A stretch of DNA of 64,000 bases from Methylotenera mobilis JLW8 (GTDB taxonomy: Bacteria; Pseudomonadota; Gammaproteobacteria; Burkholderiales; Methylophilaceae): the NCBI RefSeq assembly GCF_000023705.1, contig NC_012968.1, positions 744,001-808,000 of the forward strand, read 5' to 3'. Made by a program: the position numbers and the translations under genes. Of this stretch, positions 19,776-28,887 are shown in pieces; within the stretch, counting starts at the first letter, position 1, and every line of letters begins with the position of its first letter. Below the pieces are notes generated by a model. It ran no database searches, was not told the origin of the DNA, and was given only the letters and a program-made list of their open reading frames with translations.

Positions 19776-20468
19776 ATGAAAAAATCATTAGTGGTGTTGG
19801 CATTAGCTGCAGCGTTTTCACCAATGCTAGCACAGGCAGAAGCAGGTGACTGGGTAGTGCGTGCACGTGCTGTTAACGTTAACCCGAACGAAGATAGTAA
19901 ATTAGGTAAAACCGTTAACAAAAACGTAGCCTCAGGTGCTATGTCGTCAGGTGCTGAGTTGTCTGTAGACAGCAACACTATCCCTGAATTGGATATTTCT
20001 TACTACATCACTAAAAACATTGCTGCTGAATTGATTTTAGCAACAGGTTCTAAGCATGATGTAAGCATTAAAGGTGATGCCGGTACTACCGTTGGCAATC
20101 AATTGTTGGGTAGCGTAGATGCTTTGCCACCAACATTAACTGTACAGTGGCACTTTAATCCTGACCAAACGATTGACCCATACGTAGGTGCAGGTATTAA
20201 CTACACTAACTTCCTAGATAAAAAACTTAACATCAGACAAGGTGCTTTAGCTGGCTCAAAAATCAAAGTTGATAACGACAGCTGGGGTTATGCATTACAG
20301 GCTGGTGTTGATTTTAATTTGAAAGATGGCTGGTTAATTAACGCTGACGTTAAATACGTGACCATTGATACCACTGTTAAATTGAAACAAACAAGTGGTT
20401 GGACCAAAATCGACTCACTAGACATCAACCCATGGGTATTTGGTATCGGTATCGGTAAGAAATTCTAA
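19776..20468 (+). CDS. ompW: OmpW-family outer membrane protein
   Basis: Small eight-stranded outer-membrane barrel of the OmpW family. The 230-residue product has a signal peptide cleaved near LAQA/EAGD (about residue 22), then GDWVVRARAVNVNPNEDS, and ends with a strand terminating in Phe (WVFGIGIGKKF), the usual outer-membrane insertion signature. The segment DPYVGAGINYTNF is characteristic. OmpW proteins form narrow hydrophobic channels. A strong ribosome site (GCGGAGAG) precedes the ATG, and an FNR box lies upstream. Confidence 0.92.
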   Translation: MKKSLVVLALAAAFSPMLAQAEAGDWVVRARAVNVNPNEDSKLGKTVNKNVASGAMSSGAELSVDSNTIPELDISYYITKNIAAELILATGSKHDVSIKGDAGTTVGNQLLGSVDALPPTLTVQWHFNPDQTIDPYVGAGINYTNFLDKKLNIRQGALAGSKIKVDNDSWGYALQAGVDFNLKDGWLINADVKYVTIDTTVKLKQTSGWTKIDSLDINPWVFGIGIGKKF

Positions 20469-20524
20469 AATACAGTGATGAGTTAATACTCAATCATTTA
20501 ATCAGTTTGTAGGCCTCCACGTTT

Positions 20525-20555
20525 GCCCCTGTTACTTGTAGCAGGGGCTTTTTTT
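20525..20555 (+). terminator. Terminator after ompW
   Basis: Strong GC-rich stem GCCCCTG/CAGGGGC (20525-20531 and 20542-20548), extendable inward with one G-U pair, followed immediately by seven T residues. Confidence 0.93.
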
Positions 20556-20602
20556 ATGATAAATGAATGTAGCGCGGCAGTCGTTTTCTGCGAATTTTGG
20601 TG

Positions 20603-20631
20603 AAAAAAAAGCCTGGCCATTACAGCCAGGC
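20603..20631 (-). terminator. Terminator after hemN
   Basis: Stem GCCTGGC/GCCAGGC (20611-20617 and 20625-20631) with a 7-base loop. Read on the minus strand it is followed by eight T residues, a textbook intrinsic terminator for hemN. Confidence 0.92.
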
Positions 20632-20679
20632 AGAGGAGAGAGTCTAAATTAAACGTGTTAGTTATCTAAACGATGATAC

Positions 20680-22128
20680 CTAAATGATTTTTGAGAATCT
20701 GGCGCGGTTGCGGTCAGTTTGCAGGTAACGGTCAAAGATCATGCCTACCGCGCGTACAAAAAACCAGCCAAACTCGGTGACTTGCAAGCTATTTTCTTCT
20801 AAGGTAATCATGCCGGTTTTTTCTAGCTCTTTAAGCGCTTCTAGTTCGGCGGCAAAGTATTGTTTAAAGTTAATCATGTAGGCAAGTTCTATCGCCTCAT
20901 ATTGCAGCTCACCCTGGCACATAATCGCCATAATCACCGCACGGCGCACCAAATCATCGCGGGTTAATGCCAAGCCGTGGACGATAGGAAACCGTCCTTG
21001 GTTAAGGTAGTCGTAATACTCTTCTAATGTTTTTGCATTTTGGCTGTAAGTCGCACCTACGCGGCCAATGGCAGAAACGCCCAAGCTGATTAAATCGCAA
21101 TCAGGCTGTGTGCTGTAGCCTTGAAAGTTTCTATGCAGTCTGCCTTGACGTTTGGCGATTGCCAGCGCGTCCGTGGGCAGGGCAAAGTGATCCATGCCCA
21201 CATAAACATACCCTGCGTTGAGGAATGTAGCGATGGCATTGGATAGCATGGCGATTTTTGCAGAGGCTGCAGGTAGCTCATAAGTATCTATCCTGCGCTG
21301 CGGTTTGAAGCGCTCAGGCAGGTGCGCATATGCATACAAGGCGATTCGCTCTGGTCTGAGCTCTACAATTTGCGATAATGTTTTTGAAAATGACTCTGGT
21401 GACTGTTTAGGTAAACCATAAATTAAGTCCGCATTGACTGAGTCAAACTTGAGTCGTCGCGCCGCTTCCACCAATGAAAACACTTGTTCCGCCGGCTGAA
21501 TGCGATGCACCGCTTTTTGCACTTCTGGGTCAAAATCCTGTACGCCAAAACTTAAGCGATTAAAGCCTAGAGATGCCAAGTGTGCTAGGCGCTGTTCGTT
21601 AACGGTGCGAGGGTCAACCTCGATAGAGTATTCGCCGTTAGGTGCCAACACAAAACTACGGCGTATCATTGCCATTAGCTCGCTCAACTCTTCATCACTG
21701 AAGAAGGTGGGGGAGCCGCCACCTAAATGAAGCTGTGAAATAGTTTGGCCAGCACCTAGGTGCTCAACATGCAGGTCGATTTCACGACTTAAATATCGTA
21801 AGTACTCTGCACTGCGCTCATGGTGCTTGGTGACGATTTTGTTGCACGCGCAGAAAAAGCAAAGTGATTCACAAAATGGGATATGTACATAAATAGATAG
21901 TGGCAATGTTAAGCCGCCGATACGACGCTGGGCTAAAGTCTGTTTATAAGACTCTTCGGTAAATGCTTCCACAAACCGGTCTGCAGTTGGGTAAGAAGTG
22001 TATCTTGGGCCTGAAACGTCAAATTTTTGCAGGGTTTCCGGGGTTAGCGCCGGTACGGTGCTTTTAGCTTCAGTCTGCTGATGCGCAGATTGATTGCTAG
22101 GAAAGTTGATTGTATTGTTGGCAACCAT
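20680..22128 (-). CDS. hemN: Oxygen-independent coproporphyrinogen III oxidase
   Basis: Radical SAM enzyme that decarboxylates coproporphyrinogen III to protoporphyrinogen IX without oxygen. The cluster motif is PFCESLCFFCACNK (Cys about 86, 90, 93) with the preceding YVHIPF; LGGGSPTFFSDEEL follows, and the C-terminal HemN domain is complete. Its 482 residues include an N-terminal 30-residue low-complexity lead. GPRYTSYPTADRF near residue 40 is specific to true HemN rather than HemW. A good ribosome site (TAGGAGT) precedes the start. It is divergent from fnr and probably under FNR control. Confidence 0.95.
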   Translation of the reverse strand: MVANNTINFPSNQSAHQQTEAKSTVPALTPETLQKFDVSGPRYTSYPTADRFVEAFTEESYKQTLAQRRIGGLTLPLSIYVHIPFCESLCFFCACNKIVTKHHERSAEYLRYLSREIDLHVEHLGAGQTISQLHLGGGSPTFFSDEELSELMAMIRRSFVLAPNGEYSIEVDPRTVNEQRLAHLASLGFNRLSFGVQDFDPEVQKAVHRIQPAEQVFSLVEAARRLKFDSVNADLIYGLPKQSPESFSKTLSQIVELRPERIALYAYAHLPERFKPQRRIDTYELPAASAKIAMLSNAIATFLNAGYVYVGMDHFALPTDALAIAKRQGRLHRNFQGYSTQPDCDLISLGVSAIGRVGATYSQNAKTLEEYYDYLNQGRFPIVHGLALTRDDLVRRAVIMAIMCQGELQYEAIELAYMINFKQYFAAELEALKELEKTGMITLEENSLQVTEFGWFFVRAVGMIFDRYLQTDRNRARFSKII

Positions 22129-22469
22129 GATGGTGACTCCTAAACCGTTGGGTTTATCCTAATAACGATAAAAACTAGTTCCGCACGATGGCGTTTAACT
22201 AATACCTAAGTCATGATTGCTAGATTAGCTACTTTGCCTAGGTACTTTATTTGGGTACTTTGCTCTAGTTCGCTTAGTGGTAGCGCATACAGTATTAGCA
22301 CATGCTGCTACGATTAATACCTAAATTTACTGGGCAAACTTTACAGGGTTACACTTTGCCACTACTCTTGGCCAAAGCCTTTGATGCACATCAAAAGATA
22401 ATGATGAGGTAATGATTATTTAATTCACTGGCGGCAAACTGCTGAAAGCGGTATATTTAATCAAATCGT
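22129..22469. promoter_or_regulatory. hemN-fnr divergent regulatory region
   Basis: This 341-base gap has no convincing ORF. It contains one perfect FNR box, TTGATGCACATCAA at 22381-22394, ending 75 bases before the fnr start. It also holds two copies of TAATACCTAA (around 22200 and 22315) and two related GGTACTTT elements between 22240 and 22262, which resemble but do not match known response-regulator heptamers. The FNR box is well placed for fnr itself; its 253-base distance to hemN makes direct control of hemN from it less certain. Confidence 0.75.
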
Positions 22470-23213
22470 ATGAATGGGCACATTATGCAACCTGCTTTAA
22501 ACCTAGAAACCATCAAAGTCGCTTGCTCTAACTGCAATCTGCGTGAGCTATGCATGCCTGTGGGCTTTAATGTCGATGAAATGAAAAGACTGGATGAAGT
22601 GGTGGAGAAGCGCCGCCGCGTGAAGCAGGGGGAGTTGCTGTTTAATAGTGGAGATACGTTTACTTCGCTATACGCGATACGTACCGGTTTTTTTAAAACC
22701 TGCGTGACCAGTGAAGATGGCCGGGAGCAGGTGACTGGTTTTCAAATGGCAGGTGAAATTATCGGTATGGATGGCATTGTCAGTGACCGCCATAACTGTA
22801 ACGCTGTGGCGTTAGAAGATGCAGAAGTGTGCGTGATGCCGTTTGCTACGGTGGAAGACTTGTCACGCGAGCTACCTGCCTTGCAAAGGCATGTGCATAA
22901 AATTATGAGCCGTGAAATCGTGCGCGAGAATAGTGTGATGATGTTGCTAGGCAATATGCGCGCGGAAGAGCGTTTAGCTGCGTTTTTGCTGAATCTTTTA
23001 CAGCGTTTGCATGCTAGGGGCTTGTCGCAATCTGAATTGGTGCTACGGATGACACGCGAAGAAATCGGCAGTTATCTAGGCCTTAAGCTGGAGACCGTGA
23101 GCCGTGCTTTTTCTAAGTTCAGTGAAGATGGCATCATTGAAGTGAAGCAGCGTTACGTCAAAGTATTGGAACCTGATGCGCTGAAGAAAATATTTAATCC
23201 GCAGACTTATTAG
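22470..23213 (+). CDS. fnr: FNR-type oxygen-sensing transcription regulator
   Basis: CRP/FNR-family regulator. Oxygen sensing through a 4Fe-4S cluster is indicated by the N-terminal cysteines CSNCNLRELC (about 19, 22, 28) plus the distal Cys in DRHNCNAV (about 110). The C-terminal helix-turn-helix TREEIGSYLGLKLETVSRAF (about 195-214) contains Glu 208, Ser 211 and Arg 212, the E-SR pattern that reads TTGAT half sites. It agrees with the three TTGAT-N4-ATCAA boxes in the window, one of them in its own promoter. An ATG five codons downstream is an alternative start. Confidence 0.95.
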   Translation: MNGHIMQPALNLETIKVACSNCNLRELCMPVGFNVDEMKRLDEVVEKRRRVKQGELLFNSGDTFTSLYAIRTGFFKTCVTSEDGREQVTGFQMAGEIIGMDGIVSDRHNCNAVALEDAEVCVMPFATVEDLSRELPALQRHVHKIMSREIVRENSVMMLLGNMRAEERLAAFLLNLLQRLHARGLSQSELVLRMTREEIGSYLGLKLETVSRAFSKFSEDGIIEVKQRYVKVLEPDALKKIFNPQTY

Positions 23214-23304
23214 TCGGCTTGCGGCTGAAGTTTAGCCATAGTAATAGTTTAACCAATAGCAATCGCAGCAGTTCCGGCATCATCTTTAAAGTAGTGACTT
23301 TTGC

Positions 23305-24153
23305 ATGACCATAAAAAACCATCTTACAACCACCGATCATAATCGCGATGTTGTTGGCCTTAAATATATCTACCCAGTGATTTCACGACGCGCAGGTGGC
23401 GTATCGGTTGGTATTAACCTTAATGTGAATAATGCCTGCAACTGGCGCTGCGTTTACTGCAATGTGCCTAATCTCACGCGCGGCACACCGCCGCCTATCG
23501 AACTGGATGTGTTAGCACAGGAGCTGCGCACTTTCTTGAATGATGTGTTGCATGGTGATTTTATGCAGCGCTATGTGAGTGAAGAAGACCGTCAGCTGAA
23601 AGACATTGCGTTCTCTGGCAATGGTGAACCTACCAGCGCCAAAGAGTTTCCGCAGGTGCTAGCGGTGGTAGAAGACATACTGAGAGACTTTGATTTGCTG
23701 GGCAAAATTAAAGTGAGGCTGATCACTAACGGCAGTTTGATGGATAAGCCTGGCATGTTGGATAACATGAGGCATCTGGCAAAACTAAACGGTGAGGTTT
23801 GGTTTAAAGTGGATGCAGGCTCCAAAGCAGGGATTGCGCGTGTAAACGACGTGACTTTAAACCCGGAAAGCCATTTGCAGCGCCTGCTTAACTGCGCAGC
23901 CACTTGCCCAACTTTTATACAAACCTGCATGTTTGGCTTTGACGGCAGCCCGCCTAGTGAGACAGATATTGCGGATTACTTAGCTTTGGTGAAGCAGGCG
24001 AAGGATGTGATTCTGGGTGTGCATCTGTATGGATTGGCACGCCGCTCTGAGCAGGTAGAGGTAGATAGATTGTCACGCTTGCCTGCTGAGTGGTTAGAGC
24101 AGGTGGCACAGCGCATGCGTAACGAAGATATGACCGTTTATGTAAGTGCTTAA
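23305..24153 (+). CDS. Radical SAM protein of unassigned function
   Basis: The cluster motif NACNWRCVYCNVP (Cys about 45, 49, 52) and the SAM-binding SGNGEPT (about 104-110) identify a radical SAM enzyme. The 282-residue chain is a single TIM-barrel domain without an obvious auxiliary-cluster domain; it resembles the COG0731 group related to wyosine synthases, although bacteria do not make wyosine. KVDAGSKAGI (about 172-181) is part of the barrel. It follows fnr by 91 bases in the same direction. The substrate is unknown. Confidence 0.75.
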   Translation: MTIKNHLTTTDHNRDVVGLKYIYPVISRRAGGVSVGINLNVNNACNWRCVYCNVPNLTRGTPPPIELDVLAQELRTFLNDVLHGDFMQRYVSEEDRQLKDIAFSGNGEPTSAKEFPQVLAVVEDILRDFDLLGKIKVRLITNGSLMDKPGMLDNMRHLAKLNGEVWFKVDAGSKAGIARVNDVTLNPESHLQRLLNCAATCPTFIQTCMFGFDGSPPSETDIADYLALVKQAKDVILGVHLYGLARRSEQVEVDRLSRLPAEWLEQVAQRMRNEDMTVYVSA

Positions 24154-24182
24154 TCAGCCTGTAGTTTTAATGGGCTATGGCC

Positions 24183-25070
24183 TTAATTGGTCAGCAGTAC
24201 ATCGCAAGTTGCCGTGTAGGCAACACCTTTGCTGACGCTACCCAATAGCCAGCTTTCAATTCCGCTTTTCTCATTTTTACCAATCACGATTAAATCGGCC
24301 TGTTGTGCCAGCGCATGCTTGCAGATGCTTTGCGATGGATAACCGGAAAGTATGGTGGTGGATACCTTGCCGCCAAGTAACTGCTCGCTGAATATTTCAC
24401 TTAATTTGCGCTCAGCCTCGGCCAATGCGTGGTCGCGGTATTGCTGTAGCAAGGTTTCATTGATACCAGCTTTGTACATATGCGCTTCCTGGTTGGTATC
24501 AAATATCAGTAGGCCTTCTACGTGTGCATCGGGGGCGATGGTACGCGTTAATGCCGGTACTTTTTCCGCACCAGCTGAGAAGTTGACTGCAGCGACGACA
24601 TGGCGATATGGTGGTACTGCCGGATTTTTGTTTTTAACGATTAATGTGGCGCATTTTGTCACAGCCATGAGGCGTGCGCTGGTAGAACCGATCAGTTTTT
24701 CTAATAAGGTGTGTTCACCTTGCGCGCCTACCACCACCAGTTTAGCGTGCACACTATCGGCATAATGCGCAATCTCCGTGTGCGCACGACCCACGCGTGT
24801 TACTGCTTCTGCGCTAATGTTAAATTGCTCTCGCAGTTTAAATGCCAGGGTATCAATCTGTGTTTTAACGGTTTCTTGCTGTGCTTGCTGGTAGTGTGTT
24901 TGTAAGCTGAATGGCAGCTCTGAGCCTGCGTATAAATCTAGAGGATGCACGATATGAATCAGATGCAGTGTTGCTTTGAGGGCTTTGCTGATTAAGGCTG
25001 CGCGCTGTACCGCCAAGTCTGCTTCTGCTGAAAAATCAGTGCCTACAACAATATGGCTAATGGCTTGCAT
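24183..25070 (-). CDS. Tandem universal stress protein
   Basis: The 295-residue protein holds two UspA domains. The first (SHIVVGTDFSAEADLAV at the start, VVVGAQGEHTLLEKLIGSTSARLM near 116-139) and the second (HVVAAVNFSAGAEK, then DLIVIGKNEKSGIESWLLGSVSKGVAYT) both show the late G-x2-G-x9-G-S pattern of the ATP-binding class, partly degenerate in the second. The start at 25070 is chosen because a strong GGGGGAGAT site precedes it; an upstream non-ATG start would add five residues. It lies between fnr and the cbb3 cluster, suggesting a low-oxygen stress role. Confidence 0.85.
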   Translation of the reverse strand: MQAISHIVVGTDFSAEADLAVQRAALISKALKATLHLIHIVHPLDLYAGSELPFSLQTHYQQAQQETVKTQIDTLAFKLREQFNISAEAVTRVGRAHTEIAHYADSVHAKLVVVGAQGEHTLLEKLIGSTSARLMAVTKCATLIVKNKNPAVPPYRHVVAAVNFSAGAEKVPALTRTIAPDAHVEGLLIFDTNQEAHMYKAGINETLLQQYRDHALAEAERKLSEIFSEQLLGGKVSTTILSGYPSQSICKHALAQQADLIVIGKNEKSGIESWLLGSVSKGVAYTATCDVLLTN

Positions 25071-25273
25071 GTTGATCTCCCCCAATTAAGCGGTTACTTC
25101 ATGACCTAAACGCGTTGTTTGTATTGATGTGCCGTCTTGATTATTGTGCGCTTTTTGTACCAAACTTACAAAAATAAGCACATGTTGAGATAAGGATATT
25201 GTATTGGGAGCTACACATACCAATGTGTGGTAGCTCTAGATTTTTGGGTGGTTAAATTTAATTGATGCGCAGA

Positions 25274-25561
25274 TTATGGCTGCTGCGACGGCTTGATGCC
25301 GGTAGCCGCGTGATTACGCCCTTGCAGCGCAGGCACTAGACCATCGTGTCGGCCTTCCAAGGTTTTGTTAATTTCTATGCCTTTGCGATAGTAATCGGCA
25401 TCTACCACTGGGTCTGGCAATTTAATTGCAAAGTAGAGCGTAACAAAGGATGCTACCACTACAGTAAGTGGCCCACCCACTACTAGCCACATATGGCCGT
25501 AATGCCACCAGGCTTGGGATGGAGCGTCGCTGTCTAATTGATTGCTGTTGGTCTGGTTCAT
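25274..25561 (-). CDS. fixH: Short FixH-like protein
   Basis: A 95-residue protein with one membrane segment (about 24-46: GHMWLVVGGPLTVVVASFVT) followed by the motif DPVVDADYYRKGIEIN, the conserved FixH signature. FixH helps copper delivery or assembly of the cbb3 oxidase. Typical FixH proteins are about 150-170 residues with a periplasmic domain; here that domain is missing after about residue 75, so this is a minimal form. It is the last gene of the cco cluster. Confidence 0.78.
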   Translation of the reverse strand: MNQTNSNQLDSDAPSQAWWHYGHMWLVVGGPLTVVVASFVTLYFAIKLPDPVVDADYYRKGIEINKTLEGRHDGLVPALQGRNHAATGIKPSQQP

Positions 25562-25640
25562 GATTGCTTTTGCCTGCTATAAATATTATGGGTGACTGCG
25601 TTGTTAATTGCCAAGGGTTGAGAGTACTTGTGAGTCGAGA

Positions 25641-27086
25641 TTACCTAGGAACTAAGAATATCGACTTCTCGGTCACGGTGGCATCATCTTCTACCGCGTG
25701 GATGCTAAATCTCACTGTATGCGATCCCGATTTGACTGAGCCATCCGGAATTTGCAAGCGCACCGGCACACCGCGCGTTTCTGCTGCGTTGACTAGCACC
25801 GAATGATTGGCATCAAGTACGTCCGACTGCACGACAAGACCATCCAACCCAGTGGCGCTTAATTGGTAATGCTGTGCAGATTCGGTTGCGTTCATAATCT
25901 GTAGTCTATACACGTTCTCCAGCATGCCACCTTCAGCTAAACGTGCCATGACGCCGCGGTCACGAATGACATCTACTTTAAATGGATCGCGTAGCCATAG
26001 GCTGGTGCATACCGTGACGACCAGCAGCACCAGTATTGCGGCGTAAATCATCACGCGTGGACGTAGAATACGTTTTAACATCTGCGTATGTGACCAAGCG
26101 TTAACGATGGCGTTTTGCGTAGAGTATTTGATTAAGCCACGAGCGTAGCCCATTTTGTCCATCACGGTGTCGCATACGTCAGCACAGGCGCCGCAGCCTA
26201 TGCACTCATACTGTAAGCCTTTGCGTATATCAATGCCGGTAGGGCATACTTGTACGCACATACTGCAATCTATACATGAACCTAAGTTGTGATTAGTTGA
26301 GTCCACCTTGCGTGAGCGGCTGCCGCGCGGTTCACCGCGCGCCTCATCGTAGGTGACTACCAGGGTGTCATCATCGAACATGGCACTTTGGAAGCGAGCG
26401 TAAGGGCACATGTATTTGCATACTTGTTCGCGCATGAAGCCGGCATTGCCATAAGTAGCAAATCCATAAAAGCCAATCCAGAACGTTTCCCACGGCCCTA
26501 AGCCTAGGTTAACGACAGCTGTGCCTAATTCGCGGATGGGAGAGAAATATCCAACAAAGGTGAAGCCAGTCCAGATAGATAGCGCTACCCATACAAAATG
26601 CTTGCTGCCTTTTTTAAGTAGTTTATTAATAGATAAGCCAGATTTGTCCAACTTCATGCGGGCAGCACGGTCGCCTTCAATCTTTGCTTCAATCCAAAGA
26701 AATATCTCGGTATATACGGTTTGCGGGCAGGTGTAGCCACACCATAAGCGGCCGGCAATTGCAGTAAATAAAAACAGCGACAATGCAGAGATAATGAGAA
26801 TTGCCGTGAGGTAAATCAGGTCTTGCGGATAGAGTACTAGATTAAAGATATAAAAGCGTTTGGCTTCTAAATCAAATAGTAAGGCTTGGCGGTTACCCCA
26901 TGCTAGCCAAGGGGTACCGTAAAACACAATTTGCGTGAGCCAGATCATGACCCAGCGCCATTTGGTAAAAAACCCGAAGGTGCTGCGCGGATAAATCTTT
27001 TCCGCAGCAGCATACAAGTGAATCACAGCAGCCTCTTTAGCTACCTCTGTAGTGGTTGATGCCTTCGGGTTAGTTGCACTTTTCAT
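25641..27086 (-). CDS. ccoG: Cytochrome oxidase accessory ferredoxin-like protein CcoG
   Basis: CcoG (FixG/RdxA) is a membrane cupric reductase needed for maturation of the CuB centre of cbb3 oxidase. The 481 residues contain an N-terminal membrane part with WCGYTCPQTVYTEIF (about 132-146) and two ferredoxin-type clusters, CIDCSMCVQVCP and CIGCGACADVCD (about 267-305). One more membrane helix near 340-365 leads to a C-terminal Ig-like FixG domain ending near IFLVPR. It lies 17 bases after ccoP and upstream of fixH. Confidence 0.94.
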   Translation of the reverse strand: MKSATNPKASTTTEVAKEAAVIHLYAAAEKIYPRSTFGFFTKWRWVMIWLTQIVFYGTPWLAWGNRQALLFDLEAKRFYIFNLVLYPQDLIYLTAILIISALSLFLFTAIAGRLWCGYTCPQTVYTEIFLWIEAKIEGDRAARMKLDKSGLSINKLLKKGSKHFVWVALSIWTGFTFVGYFSPIRELGTAVVNLGLGPWETFWIGFYGFATYGNAGFMREQVCKYMCPYARFQSAMFDDDTLVVTYDEARGEPRGSRSRKVDSTNHNLGSCIDCSMCVQVCPTGIDIRKGLQYECIGCGACADVCDTVMDKMGYARGLIKYSTQNAIVNAWSHTQMLKRILRPRVMIYAAILVLLVVTVCTSLWLRDPFKVDVIRDRGVMARLAEGGMLENVYRLQIMNATESAQHYQLSATGLDGLVVQSDVLDANHSVLVNAAETRGVPVRLQIPDGSVKSGSHTVRFSIHAVEDDATVTEKSIFLVPR

Positions 27087-27103
27087 GTCAGTAAATAATG
27101 CGG

Positions 27104-28018
27104 TTATTGATGATTAGCGTTGTTAGATAAACCCCACACGTAAGCCGTTAATACATGGATCTGCTCAGGTGAGAATTTAGCTGACTGTGCTGGCATCTGA
27201 TTAGTAATGCCGTGGTTGATGCGTTTAATAATCGCTTCTTCACCAGCGCCATGTAGCCAGATACCATCGGTTAAGTTTAGAGAACCAATCGCTTGATTGC
27301 CCTTACCCTCTGCACCGTGACAAGCGGCACAAGCGGCAAATTTCTCTTTACCCAGTGCTGCACGTGCGCTGTCATGTTTGCTGCCTGAAATGCTCAGCAC
27401 GTAGTTAGCTACATTTTTTACGTCATCTTCGTTACCTACGGCAGCAGCCATCGGTGGCATCATGCCAATACGGCCATTAGTGATGGTTTCGGTGATTTTT
27501 TCAGGGCTACCGCCATGAATCCAATCGTTATCCGTCAAGTTAGGAAAGCCCTTGCTGCCGTGCGCATCAGAGCCGTGGCATTGTGCGCAGTTGTTCATAA
27601 ACAAACGTTCGCCGATGGCTTTAGCTTCTTTATCATTGGCTAATTGCTCGATAGGCATGGCCGCAAATTTTGCATAAAGTGGGGCGATTTTTGCGTTGGC
27701 TACTGCCATTTCCTGCTCGTATTGTTTTGCTTGTGTCCAACCTAATTTACCTGGGTTGGCGCCCAGTGATGGATAAGACACAAAGTAAAACAATGAGAAC
27801 ACGATGGTGATAATAAACATCCATACCCACCAGCGTGGTAATGGATTATTCATTTCACGCAGGGTTTCATCCCATACATGGCCATTGGTGTTATCACCAT
27901 TAGGGCTGCTCGCTTTAATTTTGCTAGTCAGCCATAGTAATAATGCACAACCAAATACGCCGGCCAACGAGATTACCGTAATAAACATTGGCCAAAAACT
28001 ATTGGTAAAGTCACTCAT
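27104..28018 (-). CDS. ccoP: cbb3-type cytochrome c oxidase subunit III
   Basis: Di-heme cytochrome c subunit that passes electrons to CcoO. The 304-residue protein has two N-terminal membrane helices (about 10-31 and 64-82), then two c-type heme sites, CAQCH (about 144-148) and CAACH (about 230-234), each followed by a methionine ligand region (GRIGMMPPM, ITNQMPA). The order ccoNOQP is complete in this cluster. A small AAACTTC/GAAGTTT hairpin (28032-28051) lies just before its ribosome site AGAGGA. Confidence 0.95.
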   Translation of the reverse strand: MSDFTNSFWPMFITVISLAGVFGCALLLWLTSKIKASSPNGDNTNGHVWDETLREMNNPLPRWWVWMFIITIVFSLFYFVSYPSLGANPGKLGWTQAKQYEQEMAVANAKIAPLYAKFAAMPIEQLANDKEAKAIGERLFMNNCAQCHGSDAHGSKGFPNLTDNDWIHGGSPEKITETITNGRIGMMPPMAAAVGNEDDVKNVANYVLSISGSKHDSARAALGKEKFAACAACHGAEGKGNQAIGSLNLTDGIWLHGAGEEAIIKRINHGITNQMPAQSAKFSPEQIHVLTAYVWGLSNNANHQ

Positions 28019-28080
28019 TTTGTTTTCCTCTAAACTTCTATGATGAAGTTTTAAAAAGTTTTTATTTAGACGTTTAAACT

Positions 28081-28218
28081 TTAATCATGAGTAAAGGGCA
28101 GGTTGGCTGCATCTTTAAATTCTGATGTATTGCGGCGTTTCCAAGCCCATACCATGATGCCGAGAAACACGGCAAAGCTAGCAATCGTGGCAATAATTCG
28201 TAACGTATTGATATCCAT
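28081..28218 (-). CDS. ccoQ: cbb3 oxidase small subunit CcoQ
   Basis: A 45-residue single-pass membrane protein. The helix (LRIIATIASFAVFLGIMVWAW, split here as LRIIATIASF and GIMVWAW) is followed by the conserved KRRNTSEFKDAANLPF tail, matching CcoQ/FixQ in length and pattern. A ribosome site (AGGAGCAAT) precedes the ATG. It lies between ccoO and ccoP, its normal position. CcoQ stabilises the association of CcoP with the core. Confidence 0.92.
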   Translation of the reverse strand: MDINTLRIIATIASFAVFLGIMVWAWKRRNTSEFKDAANLPFTHD

Positions 28219-28250
28219 GGTATTGCTCCTTATTCATTAAAATTTTTAGA

Positions 28251-28877
28251 CTATTTAAGGTGCGTACCTAATACTTGCAAATAGGCAATCACTGCGTCTA
28301 ACTCTGAAACGCCTTTTGCCTCATCAGCTGCGCTTGAAATTTGCGCATCTGTATATGGCACACCCACTGCGCGTAATGCACGCATATTAGGCGCTAGCGA
28401 GTTTGCGTCCACTTTGTTGGTTTCAAGCCAAGGGTAGGCCGGCATGATAGATTCCGGCACTAAATCGCGCGGGTTGATCAAGTGAATGCGTTGCCATTCA
28501 TCGCTATATTTACCACCTACACGGTGTAAATCTGGGCCAGTACGTTTACTACCCCATTGAAATGGGTGGTCATAAACAAACTCACCAGCAACAGAGTAGT
28601 GGCCATAACGCAATGTCTCTGCACGGAACGGACGAATCATTTGTGAGTGGCAGTTGTAGCAGCCTTCACGAATATAAATGTCTCGGCCGGCCAGTTGCAC
28701 TGCTGAGTATGGCTCTAAACCCTTGATAGGTTCTGTCGTAGATTTTTGAAAGAACAACGGTACAATTTCCACTAAGCCACCAAAAGCAACCACGACCAAG
28801 ATCAGTACGATCATCAGAAAGTTGTTGGTCTCAATTTTTTCGTGGCTGAAGCCAGTATTTGTATCTTGATTTGACAT
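28251..28877 (-). CDS. ccoO: cbb3-type cytochrome c oxidase subunit II
   Basis: Mono-heme cytochrome c subunit. With the chosen start it has 208 residues: an N-terminal anchor helix (about 20-40), the heme site CYNCH (about 73-77) in [17 protein letters not shown], and the axial Met region in [10 protein letters not shown]. The start at 28877 has a good AAGGAAAC site; a longer in-frame start at 28937 would overlap ccoN by about 50 bases and add a non-conserved lead, so it is rejected. Confidence 0.95.
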   Translation of the reverse strand: MSNQDTNTGFSHEKIETNNFLMIVLILVVVAFGGLVEIVPLFFQKSTTEPIKGLEPYSAVQLAGRDIYIREGCYNCHSQMIRPFRAETLRYGHYSVAGEFVYDHPFQWGSKRTGPDLHRVGGKYSDEWQRIHLINPRDLVPESIMPAYPWLETNKVDANSLAPNMRALRAVGVPYTDAQISSAADEAKGVSELDAVIAYLQVLGTHLK

Positions 28878-28887
28878 GATTGTTTCC

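Noticed and set aside
25207-25235. Hairpin GAGCTAC/GTAGCTC between fixH and usp as a terminator
   Set aside because: It has a 3-base bulge and no U-tract on the minus strand, so it was not listed as a terminator.
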